28,003 nucleotides of DNA from JANRKH01 sp033763595 (GTDB lineage Bacteria; Pseudomonadota; Alphaproteobacteria; Rickettsiales; Rickettsiaceae). The position numbers and the translations under genes were made by a program. The DNA lies in contig JANRKH010000065.1 of the NCBI GenBank assembly GCA_033763595.1, positions 1-28,003 of the forward strand, read 5' to 3'. The notes beneath the pieces were generated by a model, which was given only the letters and a program-made list of their open reading frames with translations, did no database searches and was not told the DNA's origin. Shown one piece after another: positions 7,451 through 15,198 of this stretch; position 1 is the stretch's first letter, and every line of letters begins with the position of its first letter.

Positions 7451-7822
7451 TTAATCTACCGAATCTGAATGATTAGAATATGACAAGCCACCTAATTCAC
7501 AAGAGTAGTAAGAATCAGATGTTTGATTAGAATATTGCTGTAAGTCTTGACCTAGATCAATATGTTTTTCTTGATTACTCGAGATAACACTTGAAAAAAA
7601 ATTAGCTATTCTATCAATCGCAAATATTGACAATACTGATGTTAGCGCAGTTAGCGATCCGACAAGAACTCCGCATTTATAACCTTCCTCTGCGCCAATC
7701 TTCTCGAATTCTTTTCGGATAGCCTCTTCACCTGCTTTTTGTTTCGCTAACTCCTCTCCGGTTATTCTACATTTTTCTTCGGCGCTTGTTCTACTATAAT
7801 GCGCTCCTCCGAAGTAACTCAT
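7451..7822 (-). CDS. Hypothetical small single-pass membrane protein
   Basis: I do not recognise this 123-residue protein. Residues 1-50 are charged and helical in character, with many glutamates and lysines. Residues about 50-78 (CGVLVGSLTALTSVLSIFAI core) form one membrane segment with a cysteine and glycine at its start, and the tail is rich in Ser, Tyr and Gln. No signal peptide is seen. It is the only plausible gene inside the 865-bp inverted-repeat module after parA and is read in the opposite direction to its neighbours. It could be an inner-membrane or secreted accessory protein. The evidence for coding is moderate. Confidence 0.5.
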   Translation of the reverse strand: MSYFGGAHYSRTSAEEKCRITGEELAKQKAGEEAIRKEFEKIGAEEGYKCGVLVGSLTALTSVLSIFAIDRIANFFSSVISSNQEKHIDLGQDLQQYSNQTSDSYYSCELGGLSYSNHSDSVD

Positions 7823-8017
7823 TCCAAATCCAATACTTAAGATAGATTAGTTGAAATGGCAAGGGCATAGAGTAAATCAGGGGTGATCCATATTGGTACG
7901 AAATTGCCATCCCAGAAGCTAGAAGAGCTCCGCACAGCGTGTTTTAGCGTATATAATACCTTGCGTACAGGTGAGTCCCACAAAATTCGTTTGGATCATT
8001 TAATTTGATCTTGTAAC
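7823..8017. other. Intergenic part of the module, with a 48-codon minus frame
   Basis: The stretch upstream of the hypothetical gene should hold its promoter. A minus-strand frame without a start codon runs from about 7994 to 7848 with a peptide containing SSSSFWDGNFVPIWITPDLL. It looks like a gene remnant or repeat-derived frame rather than a gene. Confidence 0.3.
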
Positions 8018-8063
8018 AATAGGATTTGGCATTAATTCTTGGATTTGGTAAAAAATTAGTCTA

Positions 8064-8069
8064 TATAAT
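8064..8069 (+). promoter_or_regulatory. Candidate -10 box for rsmE
   Basis: A perfect TATAAT lies 27 bases before the ATG at 8097 but only 6 bases before the ATG at 8076. A TTGGAT at 8039-8044 could be a weak -35 with a long 19-bp spacer. If real, it favours the downstream rsmE start. Confidence 0.35.
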
Positions 8070-8096
8070 AAATTAATGTCAATCAATTTTAGCTAC

Positions 8097-8804
8097 ATGA
8101 AATATTCAAAACTTGCAAGAATATATTTTCCTGGAAAGCTTACGACAAAATCGAGTATATATATCTCCCAAAAAGAAAAAAATTATATAAAAAATGTCCT
8201 AAGGATTAAATCTGGGGGTAAAATTCGGGTTTTCAATCAAATAGACGGGGAATTCCTTGCAACATTAAATGTCACTCAGAATGATACTATATTAACTATA
8301 AATGAAAAATTCAGGACAATAGCGGAAGAAGAGACCTGGGATCTTGTTCTTTTACTACCACTAATAAAATCTGACAAATTTGAGCTTGCTTGTGATATGG
8401 CAACGCAAATGGGTGTAACTAGAATTTTACCTATAATTACAGAAAGGACTGGACCTCATAAACTTAACCTAGAAAGGCTAGAAAAGATAATTCTCGAATC
8501 TGTTCGTCAATCTGAGCGTCTAAGTTTGCCAGTAATATCAGAACCAGTAAAACTCTTTTTAATATTTAGCCTACCTCTTCAAGTAATATTTGCAAATGAA
8601 ATGGAAGAGTCAAATTTCAGTTTTCCTGAAATAAACAAAGAGATTAGGCAAAATATTGGCTTATTAGTGGGCCCAGAAGGCGGATTTACAGAACAAGAAA
8701 TAGATTATTTAAAAAAAAATGGAGCGGTTTCTATTTCTCTTGGTCAAAATGTTTTAAGAACCGAAACAGCTGCAGTTAGTCTTTTAAGTAAATTCACAAC
8801 ATGA
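8097..8804 (+). CDS. rsmE: 16S rRNA (uracil1498-N3)-methyltransferase RsmE
   Basis: RsmE adds m3U1498 in helix 44 of 16S rRNA using S-adenosylmethionine. From the ATG at 8097 it is 235 residues and begins MKYSKLARIYFPG, which aligns with the usual family start. An ATG at 8076 would add seven residues, but it lies almost on the candidate -10 box. The SPOUT-fold signatures are at the C-terminus: LLVGPEGGFTEQEID, then ISLGQNVLRTETAA, which form the knotted SAM site. The PUA-like N-terminal domain is present. rnhB starts one base after its stop, so the two are probably one operon. Confidence 0.94.
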   Translation: MKYSKLARIYFPGKLTTKSSIYISQKEKNYIKNVLRIKSGGKIRVFNQIDGEFLATLNVTQNDTILTINEKFRTIAEEETWDLVLLLPLIKSDKFELACDMATQMGVTRILPIITERTGPHKLNLERLEKIILESVRQSERLSLPVISEPVKLFLIFSLPLQVIFANEMEESNFSFPEINKEIRQNIGLLVGPEGGFTEQEIDYLKKNGAVSISLGQNVLRTETAAVSLLSKFTT

Positions 8805-8805
8805 T

Positions 8806-9393
8806 ATGAATATAAAATTAGAAATAGGAGTTGACGAAGTAGGCAGAGGAGCACTTGCAGGTCCTGTTATTGCAGCGGCTCTACTTAAACTTGATAGTGA
8901 TTTTCATATACAAGGCGTAACTGACTCAAAAAAAATTCCACCACGAAAAAGGGAAATTCTTGCAGCAAAAATAATGAGTTCTTATTCATATGCGTTTGGC
9001 GAGGCTAGTTCACACGAAATAGATGAAATCAATATACTAAATGCAACGAAGCTTGCAATGACAAGGGCTGTAAATAATTGCATTGCGTTGCTTCGTAAGC
9101 ATTCCGAGGATTTCGAAATAGAAATTCTAGTAGATGGTAATATGAAATTTGAGAATGAACGTTTTAAAAGCATTATCAAAGGGGATTTAAGCGTATATTC
9201 TATCTCGTGCGCGTCTATTATAGCAAAAGTTCATAGAGATGATATTATGCGTAAGGCCTCTGAATTTCATCCAGAATTTGACTGGGCAAAAAATGTAGGC
9301 TATGGCACTAAAGCTCATTTTGAAGCAATTAGAAAACATGGTCTGACTAAACTTCACAGAAAAACGTTTTTAAATAAGCTGAGGAGTTTTTAG
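8806..9393 (+). CDS. rnhB: Ribonuclease HII
   Basis: RNase HII cuts the RNA strand of RNA-DNA hybrids and starts removal of single ribonucleotides misincorporated in DNA. The 195-residue protein shows the DEDD active site: Asp10 and Glu11 in GVDEVGRG, Asp110 in LVDGN, and Asp145 in KVHRD. The GRG motif and VTDSKK at 38-43 are also typical. The C-terminal GYGTKAHFEAIRKHGLTKLHRK is the usual substrate-binding segment. It follows rsmE by one base and its last 24 bp overlap the 3' end of rimM on the opposite strand, an unusually tight convergent pair. Confidence 0.96.
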   Translation: MNIKLEIGVDEVGRGALAGPVIAAALLKLDSDFHIQGVTDSKKIPPRKREILAAKIMSSYSYAFGEASSHEIDEINILNATKLAMTRAVNNCIALLRKHSEDFEIEILVDGNMKFENERFKSIIKGDLSVYSISCASIIAKVHRDDIMRKASEFHPEFDWAKNVGYGTKAHFEAIRKHGLTKLHRKTFLNKLRSF

Positions 9394-9903
9394 AGTTATA
9401 ACATCGTCCTTTGATGAAATAAAATATCTTTTCTCAAAAGGAATTAGTATTTTACCACCACTAACTTCTTCTATTTCTATAATATCACCGGCACCAAAGT
9501 TCAGTATATTTATTACCTTGCCTACATGCTCCATAGAGTCGCCTTGAACTTGCTTTCCGATTAAATCTGAAAGATAGTACTCGTCTTCATTAAGCGCTGG
9601 AAGATCGGATCTTTTACAAAAAATCTTCATCTTACCTAAATTTTCAGCATCTGTCCTTGTTTTAACAGATTTCTCACTCACTATAAAATCGTTATTTCTG
9701 AAAGAGACTAGACTAAAGTCAAACTCATTTTTGTGAGAAAATAATTTGATTCTAGTGCTCTTTTCAATAAGATTATGCGCAATAAATTCAATAAAATCAC
9801 TCGCGATAAATAGCTTAATATTACCTTTTATTCCATGCGGACCAACTATTTTTCCGATGTTGATAAAATCTCTAGAGAGATAGCTTGAATTTTCTAGACT
9901 CAT
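9370..9903 (-). CDS. rimM: 16S rRNA-processing / ribosome maturation factor RimM
   Basis: RimM binds ribosomal protein S19 and helps late maturation of the 30S head. The 177-residue protein starts with the N-terminal RimM domain (NIGKIVGPHGIKGNIKLF near 16-33) and ends in a PRC-barrel domain with GKVINILNFGAGDIIEI and ILIPFEKRYF. Length is normal. In most proteobacteria rimM lies between rpsP and trmD. Here it is about 4.5 kb from trmD, on the other strand, and converges with rnhB with a 24-bp overlap. The upstream gap to the AsmA-family gene is short (59 bp) and divergent. Confidence 0.93.
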   Translation of the reverse strand: MSLENSSYLSRDFINIGKIVGPHGIKGNIKLFIASDFIEFIAHNLIEKSTRIKLFSHKNEFDFSLVSFRNNDFIVSEKSVKTRTDAENLGKMKIFCKRSDLPALNEDEYYLSDLIGKQVQGDSMEHVGKVINILNFGAGDIIEIEEVSGGKILIPFEKRYFISSKDDVITLKTPQLI

Positions 9904-9962
9904 GTTGTTTTTTGGGTTAGATTAAACTCAGATGTAAGTATAGTAATTAACGTATTATAAGA

Positions 9963-12623
9963 ATGAATTTAGGAAAAAATATAAAGTATATAATCTTTGG
10001 AATTGTTATTACTTTGACTATACCAATACTAACTGCTGCTTACTATTATATTAACTTCGACAAGAATAAGCAAGAGATTGAAAAAACGATAGAGGAATAT
10101 ATTTCAAGATCAGTTAATCAAAGCTCATCTATCGACGAATTAAGTCTAAATATCTTTCCGCTTCCTCATTTGCATGCCAAAAATCTAAACATAAGCGGAG
10201 GGATTACTGGTAACAATTTAAAAATCTTCTTAAATTACTTTAAGCTTTTTTTTGGCGAAATTAGGCCATCATTAGTCAGTATTAAAACTATTAACATTGA
10301 CTCAGGACACTATGCCCCTTCTATATCTAAAGCTAAAGATATATTAAATAATATATCCAAAACCGAATCTTTTGTAAATCACTTAAAAATCTCGAGTCTT
10401 TATATTCACAAAAAAGATGAGGCCTTGAACGAATTAGATTCTAGACTTGAATCTCCGACTGCTAAAAATATAGAACAGGCAAAGTCTAAGCAAACAACTG
10501 CTAATTCTGATAGTTTAGATAAAATTAGTATTTTAGTGAGCGATGTATCTATCTCAAAAATTTTAAAGGATGTAAATGCAGAATTTTCTATTGATGGCGT
10601 AAGATACTCCTTCGGGGCCAAATATAATGACAAAACTAAATCATTTCTATCAAATTTTGAAGCAATAAATGACAACTTTGAGTTAGATGTAGTCACTGTT
10701 TACGATGATGAACGAGTAGTATCAGGAAATTTCAAGCTAAGTGGTAATAGCTTAAAACATGTTATAACTGACTTATCTTCTTATGTCGACCTTGTAGCGC
10801 TCAAATATATTAGCTCAAATGAGCCATTTAAAATTAAAGGAAATATATCTCAAGATAAAAGATATTTAATATTCGATAATATAGAGTTAAATAGCAAAAA
10901 TTTAAGCGCAACGGCGACATTATGGACACCAATTACCGATGAAACAAATATTATCTCGATTGATATTGCACACATGAATTTACCTGGTCTTCTTGATAAA
11001 CCTGATGATAAAACATATGCAAATAATAAATTTCTCTTTTTTACTGATAACGTAATACAGGTACAGCTCAAAGGTGACAATATCACTTTATTTAGAGATA
11101 AAATTTCATCTCTTAATCTTGAAGGCATTGGAAATAGTAAGTTATTTCATGTGGATAATTGTAGCGCGGATCTTGGCAGCAATGGATATTTTAAAGTTTC
11201 GGGCAATCTAGAAACTAGTAAAACAAGGCCAAAATTTATCGGTGATATAATATTCTCCCACAATGATATAAATAAGATTATTAATCTAGAATATACAAAT
11301 GATTTATCAGAAAATAAAGAATCATCGATTCACCTTACAGGCTCTATCAACGCAACGCCAAGAGATATAATGATTAGCAACTTTAGGTCAATTGTCTCAG
11401 GGGAAAATATTTCTGGCAATCTTAATTTAAAGGCATTAGGTACTGAAAAATTATTAATAGGAGATTTGTATTTAGAAGATGTGAACTTTGACGAAACTAA
11501 TTTTAAGCCATTGAAAAATCTTTATTCGTATCTAAAGTCCCTGACGCTGAATATGTCAGATGACAGCTACAACTCGAAATTTTTACCTCTAAGAAATTAC
11601 CCCCTAAGGACATATGTTACAGTCAATATAGATAAATTAGCAGTTAATAGTAGCAAACTAGATGGTTTTTATGCTTCAATATTCTTTAATATGGGAGCAT
11701 TGGAGATAGATCATTTTTTAGTAAGATCAGGAACAAGCAAAGTAACTGGTCGAGCTGTTTTACTAGCAACAAGTGTAAAGCCTGCAATTACATTGAATAT
11801 TGAATCGGGTAATTTAGAGTTAAATCTAAGCGACGAAAAAATCGACCGGGCATTGACGTATCTAAATGAAAATTTTTCATCAAGTAATTTCGAAATAAAC
11901 ACTAAAGGTTTAATTGACCTTAAGATCAATTCTTTAGATTTACGAAATGTTTACTGGAGCGCTGACAATAAATCAGAAACATTTTCTATTAAAGACACAG
12001 GATTTGAATTTATTGACGCCAAAGCTACTGTAACTGGAAATTTCGCTTTAACACCAGTGAAAACATATCTTGCCTTTAGTCTCGAAGATATTAACATAGA
12101 GTCTTTTAGGAAATATTTTGGGATTACTACCCCCTTAAGTAAAGGTTTTGCAAGTATTGCGGGTCAAATGTCTTTGTTTGGAACCACAGCAAAAAATATT
12201 AAGAAGAATTTAGATGTCACAGGAAGCTTTCTTGGTAAAAAATTTACTATACAAGATATAGGCATAAACGAACTAATCACAAAGATAAACTACAATGACA
12301 CTAAAGAAAATACGACAAATCTTCTAGCTTCTTATGCATCTAAAGGAACAACTGTAATAGATGATATTAAAGGATCATATGAGTTCACATTAGATAAAAT
12401 AAAATTAACGGACGTCTACATAATAGATGATGAGTTTAACGGAACATTAACGGGCACCATACTTCCTTTGCTTGGCAAATTATCACTAAAATCTGATCTG
12501 AATTTCTATCTTCAAACAGCTGAGCGGAAACTTGCAAATAAGCCATTTAGTTTAAATATACTGCTAGAGGGAGATTATACTAATCCTCAAAAAATTATTA
12601 GATTCAATAAAGATCAAAAATGA
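9963..12623 (+). CDS. AsmA-family envelope protein
   Basis: AsmA-like proteins are inner-membrane-anchored, mostly periplasmic proteins thought to move phospholipid or control outer-membrane assembly. This 886-residue protein has one N-terminal membrane anchor (about residues 9-28) followed by the typical AsmA start, an IEEYISR segment and SLNIFPLPHLHAKNLNISGG. The rest is a long series of beta strands with repeated G-x-L-x-F/L patterns, including a C-terminal AsmA_2-like part around residues 650-860. A Lys/Glu/Ser-rich linker lies around 150-185. The best family call is AsmA/TamB-related; I cannot assign it to AsmA, YhjG or YicH. ampG follows in the same direction after 25 bp. Confidence 0.8.
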   Translation: MNLGKNIKYIIFGIVITLTIPILTAAYYYINFDKNKQEIEKTIEEYISRSVNQSSSIDELSLNIFPLPHLHAKNLNISGGITGNNLKIFLNYFKLFFGEIRPSLVSIKTINIDSGHYAPSISKAKDILNNISKTESFVNHLKISSLYIHKKDEALNELDSRLESPTAKNIEQAKSKQTTANSDSLDKISILVSDVSISKILKDVNAEFSIDGVRYSFGAKYNDKTKSFLSNFEAINDNFELDVVTVYDDERVVSGNFKLSGNSLKHVITDLSSYVDLVALKYISSNEPFKIKGNISQDKRYLIFDNIELNSKNLSATATLWTPITDETNIISIDIAHMNLPGLLDKPDDKTYANNKFLFFTDNVIQVQLKGDNITLFRDKISSLNLEGIGNSKLFHVDNCSADLGSNGYFKVSGNLETSKTRPKFIGDIIFSHNDINKIINLEYTNDLSENKESSIHLTGSINATPRDIMISNFRSIVSGENISGNLNLKALGTEKLLIGDLYLEDVNFDETNFKPLKNLYSYLKSLTLNMSDDSYNSKFLPLRNYPLRTYVTVNIDKLAVNSSKLDGFYASIFFNMGALEIDHFLVRSGTSKVTGRAVLLATSVKPAITLNIESGNLELNLSDEKIDRALTYLNENFSSSNFEINTKGLIDLKINSLDLRNVYWSADNKSETFSIKDTGFEFIDAKATVTGNFALTPVKTYLAFSLEDINIESFRKYFGITTPLSKGFASIAGQMSLFGTTAKNIKKNLDVTGSFLGKKFTIQDIGINELITKINYNDTKENTTNLLASYASKGTTVIDDIKGSYEFTLDKIKLTDVYIIDDEFNGTLTGTILPLLGKLSLKSDLNFYLQTAERKLANKPFSLNILLEGDYTNPQKIIRFNKDQK

Positions 12624-12648
12624 CTTTATATTACCATCAATATTATTT

Positions 12649-13884
12649 ATGCAAATTAAACAAATAACAACACTTCAACCGAAGCTTAAATTTCTAGAAA
12701 TATTCTATTTTGGTATCATAAGCGGGATACCTTTTTCTATATTATATACAGCCTTAATAACATGGCTAACTGAAGAAGGGGTTGTGATTTCAGTTGCAAC
12801 CACTTTTGCAACTGCAAAAATACCGTATGCATTTAAATATCTATGGGCGCCCTTTTTAGATGGATTTAATGCGCCATTTGTAGGAAAATTCGGCCCAAGA
12901 AAAGGCTGGATGATTGTCTTAATTGCACTGAATATGGTTGTGATTAGTTGCTTTTGTTTTGTACATCCAGCGCATGATTTTTTACTTATATATTACCTTG
13001 CTATTGCTCTTGGCTTTTTAAGCGCATCTCTTGATATAATAATAGATGCTTATAGAATTGAGAGTTTTTCCGCGAGAGATCAAGCTAATGCCGTGGCATT
13101 TACAGTACTTGGGTATAGAATTGGAGCGCTAATTATTAGTTCCGGAATGCTAATTTCCTCATCTTACATAGGATGGAACTATTCATTTGTGATTCCTTTG
13201 TTAATTTTTTTTGTTGCCCTGATTTATTTGCCATTTTTAGTTGAGACACCCAAAAACAACAAGCAAGCAAGATCTTTTCTTTTTCGATTCAAAGAATCCG
13301 TTATAGAGCCATTTAGAAATTTACTTGAAAGAAAAAACATATTTCTTATCATTCTTGCTATTATTTTATATAAAACAGGAGGTGTACTCACCGGCTTTGT
13401 AAGCGTTCCATTTTATTTAAAACTTGGTTACTCAAAAGTCCAAATTGCCATGATAGTAAAATTTCTAGGAGTTTTTGCGACTTTTATTGGACTGTTTTTA
13501 GGTGGTCATATAGTAGCAAGATTTGGCCTTAGCAAAGGCATGATAATATGCGGTACACTTCAAGCTGTTATGCATTTGTCGTTTATTTTTTTGCTTTACG
13601 CTCCTGTAACCGATCTTTCGCTGATAATTGCAATATTCATAGAAAATGTTGGTTCATCAGCAGGATCTGCTGCAGAAGTGGCATATATTAGTAATTTATG
13701 TAACAAAAATTTCAGTGCAACTCAGTATGCTCTTTTTACGAGTCTTGCAAGTTTTGCTAATAGCATGTTCACTATCAGATCTGGCACACTTGTTGAGATT
13801 GTTGGCTGGGATATGTTTTTTATAATTGCGATATTATCATCTGTTCCTTCCCTGGTAATTTTTAGCATATTAAATAAAAAATGA
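12649..13884 (+). CDS. ampG: AmpG-like muropeptide MFS transporter
   Basis: AmpG imports anhydro-muropeptides from the periplasm for cell-wall recycling. The 411-residue protein is almost all hydrophobic, consistent with about 12 membrane helices. Family signatures are visible at the start: FGIISGIPFSILYTALITWL, then AKIPYAFKYLWAPFLDG and the FGPRKGWM loop that ends the first helix pair, all characteristic of AmpG. Rickettsiales often carry several AmpG-like paralogues that may transport other compounds, so the substrate is inferred. The gene is 25 bp after the AsmA-family gene, which suggests an envelope operon, and it ends 16 bp before a 106-bp palindromic element. Confidence 0.85.
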   Translation: MQIKQITTLQPKLKFLEIFYFGIISGIPFSILYTALITWLTEEGVVISVATTFATAKIPYAFKYLWAPFLDGFNAPFVGKFGPRKGWMIVLIALNMVVISCFCFVHPAHDFLLIYYLAIALGFLSASLDIIIDAYRIESFSARDQANAVAFTVLGYRIGALIISSGMLISSSYIGWNYSFVIPLLIFFVALIYLPFLVETPKNNKQARSFLFRFKESVIEPFRNLLERKNIFLIILAIILYKTGGVLTGFVSVPFYLKLGYSKVQIAMIVKFLGVFATFIGLFLGGHIVARFGLSKGMIICGTLQAVMHLSFIFLLYAPVTDLSLIIAIFIENVGSSAGSAAEVAYISNLCNKNFSATQYALFTSLASFANSMFTIRSGTLVEIVGWDMFFIIAILSSVPSLVIFSILNKK

Positions 13885-13900
13885 CTCTACTGCAAAGTGC

Positions 13901-14006
13901 TATAGTCTTTTAGGTTGGATTAGATACTAGGCGCGAGGAGAGAAGCCTATGAGTATTAGGTGAGCGACGAGTCAACAACGTAGCTAATTCAACATAAAAG
14001 ACTATA
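13901..14006 (+). repeat. 106-bp palindromic MITE-like element, copy B
   Basis: The copy starts TATAGTCTTTTAGGTTG and ends AAAAGACTATA, nearly identical to copy A. It lies 16 bp after the ampG stop and could serve as its 3' hairpin. Confidence 0.9.
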
Positions 14007-14149
14007 GTTGTAATTTTAAATCAAGTGCCCAGAATATCAGTTTTTATATACGCTCTTTGAGTTTTATTTGAATACTCATTAAGATCTGGTATATTGCTTA
14101 TTGCTTATCTATATAGAGAGAGTTTCGAGAGAGGTCTATTATATTTTAC
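14007..14149. other. Spacer between copies B and C with a GC-rich repeat end
   Basis: No gene is seen. Bases around 14118-14139 (GAGTTTCGAGAGAGGTCTAT) resemble the right end of the GC-rich repeats at 7210 and 18810, so this may be a remnant of that family. Confidence 0.4.
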
Positions 14150-14257
14150 TATAGTCTTTTAGGTTGGATTAGATACTAGGCGCGAGGAGAGAAGCCTATG
14201 AGTAATAGGTGAGAGCGACGAGTCAACAACGTAGCTAATTCAACCTAAAAGACTATA
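14150..14257 (+). repeat. Palindromic MITE-like element, copy C (108 bp)
   Basis: Same orientation as copy B, with two extra bases in a GTGAGAGCGACGAG run. Its right end CAACCTAAAAGACTATA matches the left end TATAGTCTTTTAGGTTG perfectly, the most symmetric ends of the five copies. It lies between the convergent ampG and LytM genes. Confidence 0.9.
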
Positions 14258-14300
14258 GTTTAGAAAAGTGTGTAGATTTTATACATTATCACTCAGCCTA

Positions 14301-15188
14301 TTATTTAACATATGGCACAGGATCTACTGGCACCCTACCTTTTCTGAGGGCAAAATACAGTTGAGGCTTTGTAGCCTTCCCGGACTTACCAGTTATACCT
14401 ATTTCCTCACCTTCGGCAACTACCTGGCCCCTTGTTACCAAAATTGAAGATAAATGAGCATAAGCAGACTGATAGGCTCCATTTGAATGCTCAATAATAA
14501 TTACATTACCGAAATATTCGTCCTTTGCAGTACCCACAACAACTCCGGAAGCGCATGATCTAACAGGTTCTCCGTTTTGGATATTAAATACTACTCCTGA
14601 GGATTTTACTTTGTCGTATGTCTGACCAAAATGCACTTTGATCTCAGCATCAACTGGTTTTATTATTCTAAACTTTCCTTCTTGGTCTATTTGATCAAGA
14701 CTTACAATCTGTTCCTTTATTGCTTGATGATCTGGTTTTATTTTATCCTCTTGACTCTTTGTCTTATCTACTTGAACCTCTACTATCTGTTTATTGCCTC
14801 TGGTCTCTGCGTTTTGGGCTTCAGATACATCATGATCAAAATTGTGCTTTTGAGTGATTTGTGCACGATCTGATACTTGAGAGCGAGATACCTCTAACTC
14901 TTCTGAATGTTTATGAGCTTTATTTAAGTATCTTATATCTTCGTACTTCTTAGTGTGTTTCTCTCGCTTATCAGAGTCTTTAACCCTTAGATAATTGCCA
15001 TTTTGAGCATCATAATCGTAAGTCTTTCTGATTTCTTCCTTATATATTTTTTTGCCAGGATCAATTATTATATTCTCGTCGCCAAGTCGCCCTACTTTTG
15101 TTTTATATACAATAGGAGAGCTTTCCTGAGTAGCACAGCCCTCAAGTAAAAAGCATAGAATCATTAAAACTATTGGTATAAATCTCAT
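14301..15188 (-). CDS. Degenerate LytM/M23-domain lipoprotein (NlpD/EnvC-like)
   Basis: From the ATG at 15188 this is a 295-residue protein with a lipoprotein signal, LLEGC with Cys18. A long polar Lys/Glu/Gln linker follows, then a C-terminal LytM domain of about 100 residues. The LytM fold is clear: GVVVGTAKDEYFGNVIIIEH, YAHLSSILVTRGQVVAEGEE, IGITGKSG. The zinc ligands are not all there: the expected H-x-G-x-D is SSGVVFN, and the HLHFE motif is QLYFA. It is therefore probably an inactive LytM factor of the NlpD/EnvC kind that activates a peptidoglycan amidase during division. A longer frame opens at 15245 inside bamA, but the lipoprotein signal fixes the start. It is the last gene of the rseP-bamA operon, 10 bp after the bamA stop. 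Confidence 0.82.
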   Translation of the reverse strand: MRFIPIVLMILCFLLEGCATQESSPIVYKTKVGRLGDENIIIDPGKKIYKEEIRKTYDYDAQNGNYLRVKDSDKREKHTKKYEDIRYLNKAHKHSEELEVSRSQVSDRAQITQKHNFDHDVSEAQNAETRGNKQIVEVQVDKTKSQEDKIKPDHQAIKEQIVSLDQIDQEGKFRIIKPVDAEIKVHFGQTYDKVKSSGVVFNIQNGEPVRSCASGVVVGTAKDEYFGNVIIIEHSNGAYQSAYAHLSSILVTRGQVVAEGEEIGITGKSGKATKPQLYFALRKGRVPVDPVPYVK

Positions 15189-15198
15189 AAATAAACTT

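Larger units (their letters stand above)
7172..8036. mobile_element. 865-bp module bounded by a perfect 19-bp inverted repeat
   Basis: ATTAATGCCAAATCCTATT at 7172-7190 is repeated exactly in reverse complement at 8018-8036. The similarity continues inwards for about 15 more bases, including AGATCAAATT/ATGATCAAATT. Within the ends lie the GC-rich palindromic repeat at 7210-7358, a minus-strand hypothetical gene (7451-7822) and a non-coding stretch. No transposase is visible, so if mobile it is non-autonomous. The TGCCAAATCC end is also found on the ~114-bp repeats at 26007 and 26665 and near 19050-19088. Target-site duplications are not obvious. Confidence 0.55.

Noticed and set aside
7244..7468. 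74-codon plus-strand frame starting MRRLRKYSRILTY
   Set aside because: Its first half is the GC-rich palindromic repeat, and the inverted copy at 18714-18926 gives a similar peptide for the same reason. No ribosome binding site or conserved domain is seen.
10406..11929. Minus-strand frames inside the AsmA-family gene
   Set aside because: Antisense shadows without start signals or recognisable domains.
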